A stretch of 64,000 bases of DNA from Dastarcus helophoroides (Eukaryota; Arthropoda; Insecta; Coleoptera; Bothrideridae). Location: the NCBI GenBank assembly GCA_028583605.1, contig CM053330.1, forward strand, positions 21,230,129 through 21,294,128, in the 5' to 3' direction. Below are positions 47,041 through 58,223 of the stretch, piece after piece. Made by a program: the position numbers and the translations under genes. Position 1 is the first letter of the stretch. Every line of letters begins with the position of its first letter. The notes beneath the pieces were generated by a model that saw nothing but the letters and a program-made list of their open reading frames with translations, did no database searches and was not told where the DNA came from.

Positions 47041-47217
47041 AGTGTAACTTCTAAACGAGGTGGTAATTCATCAGTAAAGAATTGTAAATTATTAAACGAA
47101 TTAGAGTAGCTGAAACGAGTATTTGACGAATTTACCATTGTCGTCTGGTTTCCTCTATTTAAATGTTGAGATAGTCACGCTAAATTTTGAGTTAAATTTT
47201 AATTTCATAGTGTTGGC

Positions 47218-47278
47218 AAAATCAATTCAAATTTCCTCCATACACAAAATTGCAGAGGAGAAAATTTGAATTGATTTT
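47218..47278. repeat. Short inverted repeat (hairpin)
   Basis: AAAATCAATTCAAATTTCCT is mirrored by AGGAGAAAATTTGAATTGAT TTT after a loop of roughly 20 bases, with a single small bulge. It may be an end-to-end relic of a small element. Confidence 0.75.
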
Positions 47279-48098
47279 CTGACGACGAGCAGAGAATAAC
47301 ACTACCCGAAACGTTAAAACTTTAAAATAATATTGTTGTTATTTAATTTTTACGTCGTTTAAATTTTAAAGTAGTTTCAAGTATTTTTTCAGTGCTGCGT
47401 TTGACAAACCAAGATCCAACGCAATCGCTACTTGGGGCAATCTATAACAGATTGTCAATCCTTAACAGAAGGTTACTGAAAATTTAGGATTGTGAAAGGA
47501 GTAACTGGCGAAGAAAAAGCCAATAAAACATGAATAGAAATAAAAATATATCATGTGTAAACCATCCTGAGAGAAGTTATCTGAGACTAATCAGCAGTGG
47601 CGGCTCGCATATAGGCACTGCGGAACTGCAGCACCCCCAACTTCCATCTATGAATAACCTTTAATATGAGGTCTTTTTTCTTTTGCTCTTTCTTTATATG
47701 TACTTGTACATTATAGATATATAACCCTTAAGGTTAATATCAGTTTATTAGTAGCAATGCCCCAATTCATGAAAAAAGATGCAAACATAATATTTGTATC
47801 GAGTAAGGAACTGTGTGCTCCACAGTTTCAACGAGGTATTTGAACGTTGTACGTTTGCGCGCATAGAAAGCTTCATATGCTTCTGCAAAGGCGAAAAAGC
47901 ACTGCTCTTCCCGCAGCGGCTAAACTCTGCCATTACAATCTATCCCGGCACTACCCTAAAACTTGCGGTTACTATCATTCCCGGCGAAGTAACGCCGCGA
48001 ACGAAATCGAAGCAATGCGAATCGAACGCATAATTTAATTTAATTTAATATCATTTAAATATTATTTGTCAGTTGGGATTAGTATTAATTTAATAAAT

Positions 48099-48963
48099 GT
48101 AGGGGAGACTGGGGTGGACCGTCTTTTTATGTTGGCTAAAAGGTGGCAAAAAAATATTTTTTTTTGAAAATTTCAAAGCTTGAATTTGTAGTACAACTAA
48201 TAATCTCTCTTTGGGTCGCAGCAGTTTGGTCAAATTGTATTAAATTATACAACTTATAACAGTTGGCGCAAAAATTGCATTTTTGCGATTTTGAAAAATG
48301 TCGGGGAATTACGTACCACTTTGTAAATCGATTAAAAATGGAAAAATGTAGTAGAAAAATCTTCTTGTTTTTGATTCAGAATGCAGATGCAAAAGATTTA
48401 TTATGAAAGAAAAACAAAGTGTAGTGGCGTGACAAATGACAATGAAAATCAGTTTGAAACGAAATTATTATTTTACCAAAAAACTATTAGAAATTGCCGA
48501 AAAATAATGCTGTGCTGAAAATTTGCATGAATAATCACTTATATGCATCAAATACACGAAATTAGCTTGTGAAATGTAAAGAATTGGGTGATCCATGATT
48601 CCACGACAAAAGTGGTCCGTAATTCCCCGAAGGTCATTTTTAACAATATTGCAGCATATGAGTAACACAATATAAACTTCATGCAAAACTTCATGTTCCG
48701 CAAATATTATGAGTTGGTTCTCGAAAAGTGTGGTCAAATTAGAGAAAATTCTAAAGTGAAAAAAAAATTTCGAAGTATCCCAATTCTATTTGGTATCGAA
48801 GCTACGTAAGGGTTCGTGTACACAAGTCGAGTACTGAAGGGAAAATAAGCTTAACATGAGGCGAGTGGACGACAGTTATTTGTAGCTATCAACTATTATT
48901 AGAGAAAAAAATATGAAGCTGGTCCGCAATTCCCCGTGGTCCAGAATACCCCAGTCTCCCCTA
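48099..48963. mobile_element. MITE nested inside the hAT derivative
   Basis: The ends are GTAGGGGAGACTGGGGT and its perfect inverted copy ACCCCAGTCTCCCCTAC. The repeat continues weakly (GTGGACCG versus CGTGGTCC). Internal repeats of GGGGAATTACGGACCAC in both orientations are also visible. No open frame is credible. The superfamily is not recognised and no clear target duplication was found. Confidence 0.8.
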
Positions 48964-49449
48964 CTTAAGAAAAAAGTTTTATGTAATTATTTCAGAAAAA
49001 ATAACAACCTTTGAGAACAATTTGTTTTTGCAAAAATGAATTATTTTATAAAAAATAATTTATTTTTATTTTTAACTTGTATTAATAGATAACGATAAAT
49101 AATGAAATAATAATTTCCTACCTTAAGTCATGCAATAATCTTCTAAATTAAAGATTAAATAAATTTTGTTTAAAAAAATTTATTTTTAAATTTTGTCTTT
49201 ATACTCGAATTTCAACTTTTGTCGAATACTTGAATATGAAATGTCGATTTTATCTTTAAATTTCAATAAAAATGTTTAAAATAAATTTGGAGATTTTTTT
49301 AAATTTCGATTTTAATCATGAGCTTTCGACTGTATTTTTTGTAACACTGAATTTTCTTGCAATTGCTATGCCCAGTTTATTTTACTTTGATAAAAACTGC
49401 TATTTTAGAATTAAGAAATTCAAAGTACTGTTACAATCCTTCAAAAACA

Positions 49450-49900
49450 CTCATGGCAGAAGCTAAAGAAGTGTGTGACTGTATAATTGTTGATATATTG
49501 GACAGATATTCTTCCACTAATCATTTAGTGGATGTTAAATTGTTCGACAAGACGCGCTTCTCTGCTTTTAAGAATGAACATTCCACAGAAGGTATAGTAC
49601 TGACCACTGATCCATGTCCCATGATTGACAAAGAAAAACTTTCAAACGAACTAAAAGTATTTTATTCTAGGTCTGATATTAATGATTATTGTAAATTAAT
49701 TGATCTGCTGAAATTTATCTTGGAAAATAATCTAGATGATGTCTTTAGTGAACTTACAAAATTAATTAAAATCTTTTTGACAATTCCTATGACTACTTCA
49801 GAGGCAAAACGCTGCTTTTCAACACTATGAAATCAGAAAGGATAAATGCCCCTCCAGTGCTTTCGATTGAAAAAGATTTCCTTAGTTTAAATAAATAAAT
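49450..49900 (+). pseudogene. hAT transposase C-terminal fragment (ZMYM1-like lineage)
   Basis: The frame reads HGRS-like start, then EVCDCIIVDILDRYSSTNHL, FSAFKNEHS and the dimerisation signature FLTIPMTTSEAKRCFSTL, where family members usually have PxTxxxxERxFSxLK. A TGA at about 49828 interrupts the signature; further codons (RLKKIS-like, then SLNK) follow in another frame. N-terminal zinc finger and catalytic acids are absent. Confidence 0.8.
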
Positions 49901-50469
49901 AAAACAAGAAGAATAGATTTTACTTTTAAATGAAAGTTTGAACTGTAACCATTTAATATGTAAAAACTATTGATTTTGTTATTTTAGGATCTTATCAAGT
50001 TTTCAAAAAAACATTTTTTTCTAAACATATTTATTTTCTTTAGAATAATTTTAAAATAAAGGTTCAACATTTTCTGGAGCAGCACCCCCATTAATTTTAG
50101 TCACGAGCCGCCACTGCTAATCAGACAGCTGCGATAAATCACACGACATAAAATGTCGATACAAATTGCAGGCAGTGTCTGACATATATCTCAAAAGTTG
50201 TAGTCATCTTCTTTCTCTCGAAATATTTCATGCGAATAATCATTGTATATCTCTTATAATATTGAGATACTGTAATTTACAAATTTAATTAGACAAATTT
50301 TGATTATTTAAAGTAGCAGACATTTTGTATCGACACGTTGTCTCAGCTAAAAGTGTCAGCAATTTTATTCAGCTATATTTGTGTCATAGTGTAAAGGGGC
50401 AAGAACATTTAGTCTCAGATACCTGAGATTTCGATCATGTAATAAGTCTCTAATATAAACGCACCCTTA

Positions 50470-52430
50470 GAAATCAAATAGTAAATATCAAGATCCATTC
50501 ACTATTGTTTTTTTTTTATGGGCTTTTCGAGAGGAGAATTCGACAATAAAATATTTTTCTTCCATTGTATATCAGATCAATAAATATTTTTTAAAGTCAT
50601 GTTTGAAATACCGATTAAGTAAGAACAAACGTTAACAGACAAACAATGACAGAGCACACTAGATTAGAAAAGTTTTTCTACACACGGTATGAAGTATGAA
50701 TTTTGTTACCATAAATTTATGACGCTTCATTGACACATGGACACTTGATATAAAATATATTAGAAAAGGTAAATATCATATGAAAAAATTATTAATTTTT
50801 TAAATCGTATTTTTGCTTTTCATGGATCCTAGTCGTAGGAAAAATTCTCTGTACAACTCGAGCTTATTGTCCATGTCGCACTCGAACGATTGAGCCACTC
50901 CGCCTACGGCGTCGTGCTCAAACTTCGTTCTCGTGCGATATGGACATCATATCCGCTCTTGTTGCACAAACTATTAGTTTTATAACGGAATTAAAATATT
51001 CACCTTTCTTCAAAATATTCACTGCAGCATAAACAATAATTAAATTCTTCAAGTAATTTAACAATTTTACACCATTTATTTAAAAAATATGCTATCACGA
51101 TAAACTTATATCGGTATATCGAAGCGCATCTGACTTTCCAGCATGTGACGTAATTCACGAAACAAGAGATTAGACGTTTACATTATAAGTTTAAGGGGTT
51201 TTGAGTGGTAATCAATTATTCATTTAATTTATGTACATCTCTTTGTTTTTAAATAATTCCCATGGTGACATTCTTTTGTAAATATATTTTTAAACTACTT
51301 TTGCCTTATAGTAGATACACTGATGAGTTATTTGTACCTAATTATGTATTTTAATATAAGTAGTGAAACGGAGGTACATAGGTCTTCATGCGGTCCAGCT
51401 TTATGAATGAAACTACATATTCTTAAATTAAAATAGTTATTAAACATAGGTAACATTAATGACCTAAATAATTGTGTACTAAAACTAGACAAACGAACTA
51501 TTTATTATTTTAGATACTGAACATAATTTTAGTTTATAATTTAAAAATGAACTAATTGATGGAGTAGTACTAAAGATAAGAACGTTCGTAATTCCCCTTA
51601 CAGTTCCCATTCACTTTGGAATTTATAAAAAAGATTACAGTTTAAATTTTAACTTTGAAGAAAAGGGCGAAATTTTCATAGTGTAAATAAAAAAAATAAA
51701 AACTATAAAAATAAATTCGTAACTTTAAATTTAAGTTAGGAAAAGGAAAGCGTGAAAATTGAAACTGTTCGATGGGGATTTTCAGAAAAAACCACCGTAA
51801 TGTATTTAACAATATGAAAAAAAACTTTGTTTCAAGAAAATAAGTCGATATTGCGATACTAAAGCCAAAATCGAAACCTAAAAAATTCTGAATTGTAAGT
51901 TTAATTTCGAAGAAAAAAAAAGAGATTTTGGAAAAGGTTACTTCTGCAAAATTTAGAAACTTTGAATTTATAAAAGAAATTAGTTTTAGGAAAACAAGTA
52001 AAATCTGAAATTGTAAAATTGCGCTTTCAAAATTTTGAAAAGAATATTCCAAATTTGGGAAAAAATTCTCCACATTTTGGGTTTCAACTGGATAGATTCA
52101 AACTGAAATTTTGTAAAATACAAATAAAAACTTTTAGAAGATGTTAAAAAAAGCAAATTAAACACTATTAAAAAAAATCAAACTTAAAAAAAACCTTGAA
52201 ATGTCTAGAAGTAAAACTCTAATAATTAACATTAATAGTCTAAATTTTTTACTACACGTTTAAAATTAAAATTCATTTTAAAAACTCAACATTTTTAGAA
52301 AAAGAAAAAACAAATTTTGACTCGAGTTTCAATTCGAAATCTGAAGAACACAATTAAAAATTAATACTTTAAACTTAAAATTTTATAAAGAAAGTTGAAA
52401 TTTTTGGGAACAATAGAAAGAAAGAAAAAC
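50470..52430. other. Intergenic DNA with repeats, no gene
   Basis: At 50530-50645 there is a match to 25620-25740. Near 51095-51150 the sequence resembles the left flank of P-like copy 1 (16270-16307). 51640-52430 has the quasi-repetitive A/T texture. A minus-strand open frame at 51642-52073 is composed of low-complexity Phe/Leu/Asn codons and is not a credible gene. Confidence 0.5.
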
Positions 52431-52438
52431 TAACTAGA

Positions 52439-52547
52439 GTGTAGCAGACAGCGAGAGGGTACGTTATGTGAAATGAATGAGTAGAGTTGAGAGTAGTGGT
52501 GGCGATGGCTCCCAGTCACTGATTACATATTTTTAACTCAACTACAG
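52439..52547 (+). mobile_element. SINE copy lacking its tRNA-like core
   Basis: It matches 52641-52797 on both sides (GTAGCAGACAGCG, then GTGAAATGAATGAGTAGAGT, then TTTTTAACTCAACTACA). Between GATGGCTCC and CAGTCACTGAT it lacks about 45 bases, exactly those that hold the A and B promoter boxes in the other copy. Confidence 0.75.
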
Positions 52548-52640
52548 TTTCAGAAGTGGGATTAGGGATCCCACCTGACATCATAGCATTTATGTATTAT
52601 GTTTACAGAGGACGGCCGTGTTGTGAGGAATTACCGAGCT

Positions 52641-52797
52641 GTAGCAGACAGCGGATACCGAGAGGGTATGTTATGTGAAATGAATGAGTAGAGTTGAGAG
52701 TAGTGATGGCGATGGCTCCGTGGTTAGAGGAGTCTGTAGCGTGACGGTCCTGGGTTCGACTCCCAATCGCTGATCACACATTTTTAACTCTACTACA
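52641..52797 (+). mobile_element. tRNA-derived SINE with Pol III promoter boxes
   Basis: A consensus B box GGTTCGACTCC lies at 52753-52763 and an A-box-like GTGGTTAGAGGAGTC lies about 35 bases upstream, as in a tRNA gene. The cloverleaf is incomplete. The 5' part (GTAGCAGACAGCG...GAGTAGAGTTGAG) and 3' part (TTTTTAACTCTACTACA) carry short mutually inverted words. The T-run at 52781 could terminate Pol III. Confidence 0.75.
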
Positions 52798-53009
52798 ATA
52801 ATTCATTTCAAATTTTTAAGGCGAATTATTCATTTTAATTCACAGACTATTCACTAAAGAGAATATAAGGCCTATTGCAACTGCATTCTTAAATGATTTT
52901 TTATAATTTGTAAATTTTGACATTTTTTTGTCGAGCAAGATTACCCCATTTGTTTGCTTCGCAAACAACGTCTTATGCTTGTATGGATGAGTTTACAGCA
53001 TACCCGCCA

Positions 53010-53212
53010 TACTGAAGCAACGATTAAATTCTATAAAATCGCGAACAAATATATTTCAAAAAAATACTTGGACAGATCGAATTTCATTTCTAAATTACCA
53101 CTTAAAGATGTATTTTTTAACCCCCCCCCCCCATTTCTTCACCCCTATGAGCTAGCAACCCCAACATTAAAAATTGAAATAGGAAAGTACCACTTACCAT
53201 ACCTCGGTTAAT
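53010..53212 (+). repeat. Dispersed repeat, copy 2 (also at 19550-19750)
   Basis: AAATTCTATAAAATCGCGAA, CTAAATTACCACTTAAAGAT and GAGCTAGCAACCCCAAC appear in the same order as in the first copy. A poly-C tract (53121-53132) replaces CTTCCCACTCC. Confidence 0.75.
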
Positions 53213-55009
53213 AGATCTTTTTAAACTAAATGCAACCAAAAAATTTTTTTTTCAATCGGTTGATAAATAACGGAGATATTTGCCAAAATGTTAGCATGTC
53301 AGTAATGTTCTAATCGCATGTTTGCTTCGCAGTTAATGTCAACCTGCGCACACGGGACGAGTTTGTGTTAAAATCTCAGCACACCGAAATCTATTGTGGC
53401 TCCTATTACTTATGTAAATTGTATATCAATTTTTCCAAAAATATTTAACACGTTTGTAACTTAACCTCCATGAATAGGCCTAGGCGTTTCTAAATTATCC
53501 CACATTAATTTGTTATCCTTATTTTTTGGGAGTACGCTAAAATTGCATTTATTTCCCCTTCCATTAACTTCCTTTGTAGAAAAATAAAGGGCTGAGAATA
53601 AAAACATATTTTATAATATGATATAATTCACAATAGGTTTTACAGTCTCACAATAGTAAATTTCATTGTAAAAAGTTAACAAAAACATCACTACAACAAA
53701 ATAATGGCAAGTAACAAGAAATTTAGCTGGTGTTTATACTTAACACATAAGTCATTGTATAACATTTGTAGATATTCAACTTCACTGACTAGCAATAAAT
53801 AAGCTGCAAAAATAAAATAATTTCTAAAAAATAAACTATCAAATTTAAAAAAATATAATAAACAACCTAAATTTTATATTGTACTTTAAATAAAAATGAG
53901 CAAACTTTTGTCACAATAAATTTATAGCATAGTTAAAAAAATTGTGGCGATTTTTTTCTTTTCAGCAAATAATAAGATTATTTGAAAATATGTAAATGAA
54001 TGGAACGTAACATTATTTGGGCTTTTCTACTACTTCTCAATATTCACAAGTTATGTTCTATATCATATTAAATGAGAAATTGGAGATTAAGTTTAAATAA
54101 CGAATGTGAAAGGATAACAGAACAAATCAAAAATTAAACCACTGCACTGGTCAGAAATATTTAAATGATTTCTAGACAGAACTAGTAATAAAGCCACTAA
54201 ATATTTTATATTTTTCAAAAAGATATTGCCTAAAACATTTTTTACATAAAGTAATTATAATGAAAATACATACCATACAATGATAAATTTTAACAAATAA
54301 CTTATAATATTTATTGCACTTGAGATAATTTAATATCATTCCAAATATTAGCTTTAAGATCAACTTATTTAGCATGTTATCATTAGTATTAATTTTTGAA
54401 TGTTTCAAAGCTGTTCAGAAAAAAATACTAAAGCACTTATTTAGTTATTGTGAATGATAATATCAACACCATAAAAAATCAATGTATAACCACTTCTTCG
54501 TTAAAAAATAGATTCACAGTGTAGGTAAAATATAAAAAACGAATACAAAAAAAACATACAAAAATACAGAAAAAACATATGTCACTTCTTAAATCAAAAA
54601 CCTTTTAATGCTTCTGAAATTATATTATCATGAATTCTTTGTATTACTAATGTGATTGCTTCATTTATTTTTTCACTATATCATAATAATTCAAAATTAA
54701 CAACTTGTAATACACAATACATAAATATCTTATTTTGCAAACATTATCTAAAGTCAACACTGGCAAATGCAAAATACACTTGCGCAGGTTCTTAGGTACT
54801 CGAATTAGTTTCGCAAAAATAAAATAAAACGGGAGTCATTGTCTAAAGTGAGCATTTGAAAGCAATTTGCACTGATGCGCAACAAATTGCACGGAGTGTT
54901 TTATCAGGCTCATTCATTAGTCAAAAGACCTTTTCTTCTGAAAATCAACTGAGAAAATCTATGCTAATATGGGTAAAATAAATTTGTTAGCCTAATTGGT
55001 TGTTATATT
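53213..55009 (-). other. Probable 3' UTR and downstream flank of the DAZAP2 homologue
   Basis: No coding frame or transposase is recognised. Immediately downstream of the stop, on the minus strand, AT-rich unique-looking sequence extends at least to 53600. An AATAAA on the minus strand lies at about 54665-54670. The true 3' end cannot be fixed by eye. Confidence 0.4.
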
Positions 55010-57655
55010 CTACCAAAATGTATATCCTCCATCTGAACCGCCGGTTAGAAATGTGTTTTTCTTTTGCCCTAAAGCCACCTGATGACCTGCCATAGCTGCT
55101 AATTGTGCAGCGGAAGGCGGCACTCCTGGCGGTGCTGGTGGTAACACCGGCTGCCCTATTCCATCAAATCTAGCCCCTGCGTCGTAGCCGTTCTACCAAA
55201 AAAAAAAAAAAAAAATGGGATACTCTCAATAAAAAAATAGGCACGATGATAAATTTTGAAATTCCGTTGGTTGTATGATGTATGTATACGTCTACATTTT
55301 ACGAAAAACTATTAATTTTATGAAAATGCGGAGTCTTTTTATCAAATAATTGCATTTTTCTCTGTCCACTTTGTATCTGGCGCGGAAACGCTCTTGAGTG
55401 TCATGGCGTCTCTTGTGACGTCACGTCTATGTAAATAAACTATTGTATCTTTGGTTGTGAAAAGAAAGCCAACAAAACATTAAGTATTTCGTGTCATAAG
55501 AATGAATTCCAAATAAGTTTATAAGTGGTATAATAAATTGTTTATTTACGTACAAACCAGAAAATCATGAGAGATAAGTGGTTAAAGCTGAGATCCGGCA
55601 AGTGTAAAAACAAATTCGCCTATTTACTTTTGTGAAGACCACTTTGATGTAAGTATTTTGTATAGAATAATATCTATTTATCACTATATTATTATGTTTA
55701 ACTTAAATTCTTCGAGATGAAATACCTGTGTTGTAAAAATAATATGCAACTTATTGAGTTTATGTTTGTTTTGCTCCTAGTTACCGCTCTTATTATCATC
55801 AAATTTGACTGGGTTACTTTTTCTTTCAGTTGCCAAATGATATGGAAAATAAATAAATAAAATGTACATTAAAGAAGTTGATAGTTTATGTTTAATTTAC
55901 TCTAAAAATCTGAAGCTTATAGGTAGGTTCATTGTCAAGTTACGTGAATAAAAATAACGTTTAGTAATATAGTTTGCTTAATAATTTCGATCAGTATTTA
56001 CAAAGAAGTTTTCACATTTCGAAATTCAGATGAGCAAAAGTCTTTGTTTGATGCAAGAAACTCTCCTAACATCAACAAATCAATCCGGGGCAAATTAGAG
56101 TTATTTGCCTTAATAAAACCTTGCTCCATTTTTGTTTTTTTTATATAAATTGCAAAACCAATATCAAACAACAAAACAAACTAGATAAATGCAGGATTAC
56201 TCGAAACGCGTAATCGCAAGAGAACCTCAAACAACGAAGCGAGAGAGTGAACGACGAGTTATTTACATAGGCGTGACGTCATTCGCTGTGATTGGTGTTT
56301 CAACTAAAATGGCCGATTGTAGGATTTTACACTTTTATTTTATTGAAAATCGTAGTAATCTCAATACTTATTTTAAGTTTAAGACATTATTTATGATCGT
56401 TTCGACAAATATTTTCATTTGATACCACTCATTTCTATTTTTTTTAATACTATCATCATGCCTATTATCTAAATATTGAAGACTGTCCTTACCGGTATCA
56501 TAATAGTGGGGCGAAGTTGAGCTGTTGGAGGCATAGCATACGAATATGCTCCCAATGGGTAATACTGCATTGGTGCGTAAGTTGGATATCCTAAATATGT
56601 AGGATAACTCGCGGCTGCATACATTGTACCAGGAGGATATATCTAGAGAAACATAATGTCAATTGTTGCTTCATTTAACCACATCAAAAAAATTCACATT
56701 TCAAACTGAGAACAGTGTCCACTTCGCAACGAAGCTTTTCGAACTTTTATTTTGCGACGAGGTGTTATAAATATGGTTCGTTTGTGTGTTTACATAGGAG
56801 AAACTGATTCAAAAAGCTTCGCACTTTATTCTAGGCTAGACCAGGTAACTATAACTTCAAGATTTCAAGCGATAATAGAATGATGCCGTTTGAGTTGAAG
56901 GCCTCTAATATTATGAAAGAAAGATATGCACCTAAAGAAATCGTGTATTTTTTTTTGACACAGACAGGAAGTATGTAAGTAAGTAGGTAAGTAGATATTT
57001 CATTTACACTAAAAAACTCCTTTTGGTAGGTACTCTTTAGTAAGATCCTTGCTGCAAAGTTTAGGAAACCAACGCAAATATATTACACAAAAGATAGAAC
57101 CTTTTTCTCGCTTAATTCAAATAATATTATTGTCAATAATATAAAACTGCTTAGTTTTTATTTTCATAACAATCTGTTACCCGCGCCTTCGTAAAAGAAG
57201 AAAAAAAGTTCTCTGGTTTCTTATTTCAATTCTCCCAGAACCTGCTGTGACTTCGACTTTGTTTTAGAAATATTATAGTTACGCTGGAAAGTTCGAGAAA
57301 AAGGTAGTGGACAAGCTTACAATTAAAATGCTTTGGTTAACATGGACATGTTGAGAATATTTTTTTTATACATCTGAAGCGACTAGTTTCACAAAATTCC
57401 GATTGTAAATTGCATTTTTTTAAATCTAAATTCTGAGTTAAAGTACAAACTTTGAAAGAAAAGCCACAAGTACATAAAACCAATTAGTTTTATAAGCATA
57501 AATTAATAAATGAACATCTAAAGCAATACTTACCGGTTGTCCAACCAAAGTTGGGTGTGTAAGTGCTTGATCGTAAGTAGGTGGTGGACCCTGTGGATAA
57601 AGCTGAGTTTGTCCAGGAATCACATATGGGCTAGATGTGGGAATCCCCGGTAACA
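55010..57655 (-). CDS. DAZAP2: DAZ-associated protein 2 (DAZAP2) homologue, 3' three coding exons
   Basis: Exons on the minus strand: 57655-57534, 56642-56493 and 55192-55010 (stop TAG at 55012-55010). Donors (CCG|GTAAGT, CCG|GTAAGG) and acceptors (AACAG|TG, CTAG|AT, GGTAG|AA) are consistent. The two internal junctions are phase 0. The protein is Pro/Tyr-rich: GPPPTYDQAL (a PPxY-like motif that WW-domain ubiquitin ligases bind in this family), YPTYAPMQYYPLGAYSYAMP, then NGYDAGARFDG, PPSAAQLAAMAG and the hallmark ending GGSDGGYTFW. Vertebrate DAZAP2 ends almost identically. The family is a small adaptor linked to protein turnover, stress granules and signalling. The 5' exon is not identified: the first exon here opens with two bases of a split codon, so at least one more exon lies upstream, perhaps beyond 57.7 kb. 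Confidence 0.88.
55193..56492. other. DAZAP2 intron with an eroded THAP-containing element
   Basis: Inverted words TGACGTCACGTCTATGTAAA (55416-55435) and TTTACATAGGCGTGACGTCA (56262-56281) bracket about 870 bp. Between them lies a possible THAP exon (55567-55648). Exact ends and target duplication were not found. The minus strand has a good polypyrimidine tract (poly-A on + at 55198-55214) before the last exon. Confidence 0.5.
55567..55648 (+). pseudogene. THAP-domain exon fragment
   Basis: It opens MRDKWLKL and, after a frame change, ends IYFCEDHFD followed by a donor (GAT|GTAAGT). A Trp followed by a C-x2-HF signature and an immediate donor is typical of the first exon of THAP-type transposase genes. 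The sequence is unlike the THAP exons at 20.5 and 29.3 kb, so it is another lineage. The evidence is only a short motif. Confidence 0.42.
56643..57533. other. DAZAP2 intron, nothing recognised
   Basis: A short GTAAGTAAGTAGGTAAGTAG run is present near 56973-56994. No coding frame or mobile element is identified. Confidence 0.5.
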
Positions 57656-58220
57656 CTGTTACAAATAACAATGTTAGCAGTATCAATAAAAAATATAAAC
57701 ATAATTTGTTGGATAATAATTTATATAATAGGAACATATTCAGGATGTCTCAGTGAAAAGGTCATGTATTTTAAGATAAGATACAGAAAAATGAATATGA
57801 TGCGAATGACGTATGTCTCAAAAGTTTTGGAACAAAATATTTAACAATATTCTTTTGTAATACATACATAACTTAATTTAAATTTATATTATTTACTAAT
57901 ATTAACAGATTAGTAACTTACCAAATTTTTAAGTTAAACTAAATGGGAGCGCATGTTGTTCAACGAAGCGCAATCTTCTGCGAATATAACCATCAGGAAA
58001 CGAGGAAACATCAATTTCGAGCATCTTTTTGACAACTCAATGCATTAGTTGTGCTTTGTTTACCACTCCCCATCATATACTTTGAGAGATTAAAGTGCCC
58101 AAATTTTAATTCGAGCGAGACTGGGGTAAATTACGAAGATTATCATTTTGGGTGTGTAAAAAAGGGTATCTTGTTTCGAGGAAACCACTTTTGTGTTTCC
58201 CTGGCATAATGACAGGATGC
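57656..58220. other. Upstream flank or intron of the DAZAP2 homologue
   Basis: A possible mobile-element end, CAGGATGTCTCAGTGAAAAG, is at 57741. At 58111 GAGACTGGGGTAAATTACGA resembles the MITE ends at 48.1 kb. No exon was identified for the missing DAZAP2 N-terminus. Confidence 0.35.
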
Positions 58221-58223
58221 TAA

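Larger units (their letters stand above)
47595..50116 (+). mobile_element. hAT-superfamily element (deleted derivative) with target duplication
   Basis: The ends are CAGTGGCGGCTCG and its exact inverted copy CGAGCCGCCACTG, flanked by the perfect 8-bp repeat CTAATCAG (47587-47594 and 50117-50124). Only the 3' part of a transposase remains (49450-49900). The 5' half of the gene is missing, and its place holds short non-coding DNA plus a MITE at 48099-48963. Confidence 0.93.
46506..50466. mobile_element. TTA-flanked DNA element (PIF/Harbinger-like ends) containing nested insertions
   Basis: The left end is GGGTGCGTTTAGATTAG and the right end, inverted, GGGTGCGTTTATATTAG. TTA flanks it at 46503-46505 and 50467-50469. 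Just left of it, CTAATCTAAACGCAC is a reversed end of the same family, so two elements may abut tail to tail around one TTA. No Harbinger transposase was found. The interior holds a mariner-type remnant (46563-47040) and a complete hAT derivative (47595-50116), which in turn holds a further MITE. Confidence 0.75.

Noticed and set aside
51642..52073. 143-codon open frame on the - strand
   Set aside because: Almost only Phe, Leu, Asn, Ile, Lys and Ser codons, generated by the quasi-repetitive A/T tract.
52708..52775. Functional tRNA gene
   Set aside because: Promoter boxes are good but acceptor and anticodon stems do not pair convincingly, and a partial copy lies nearby. A SINE fits better.
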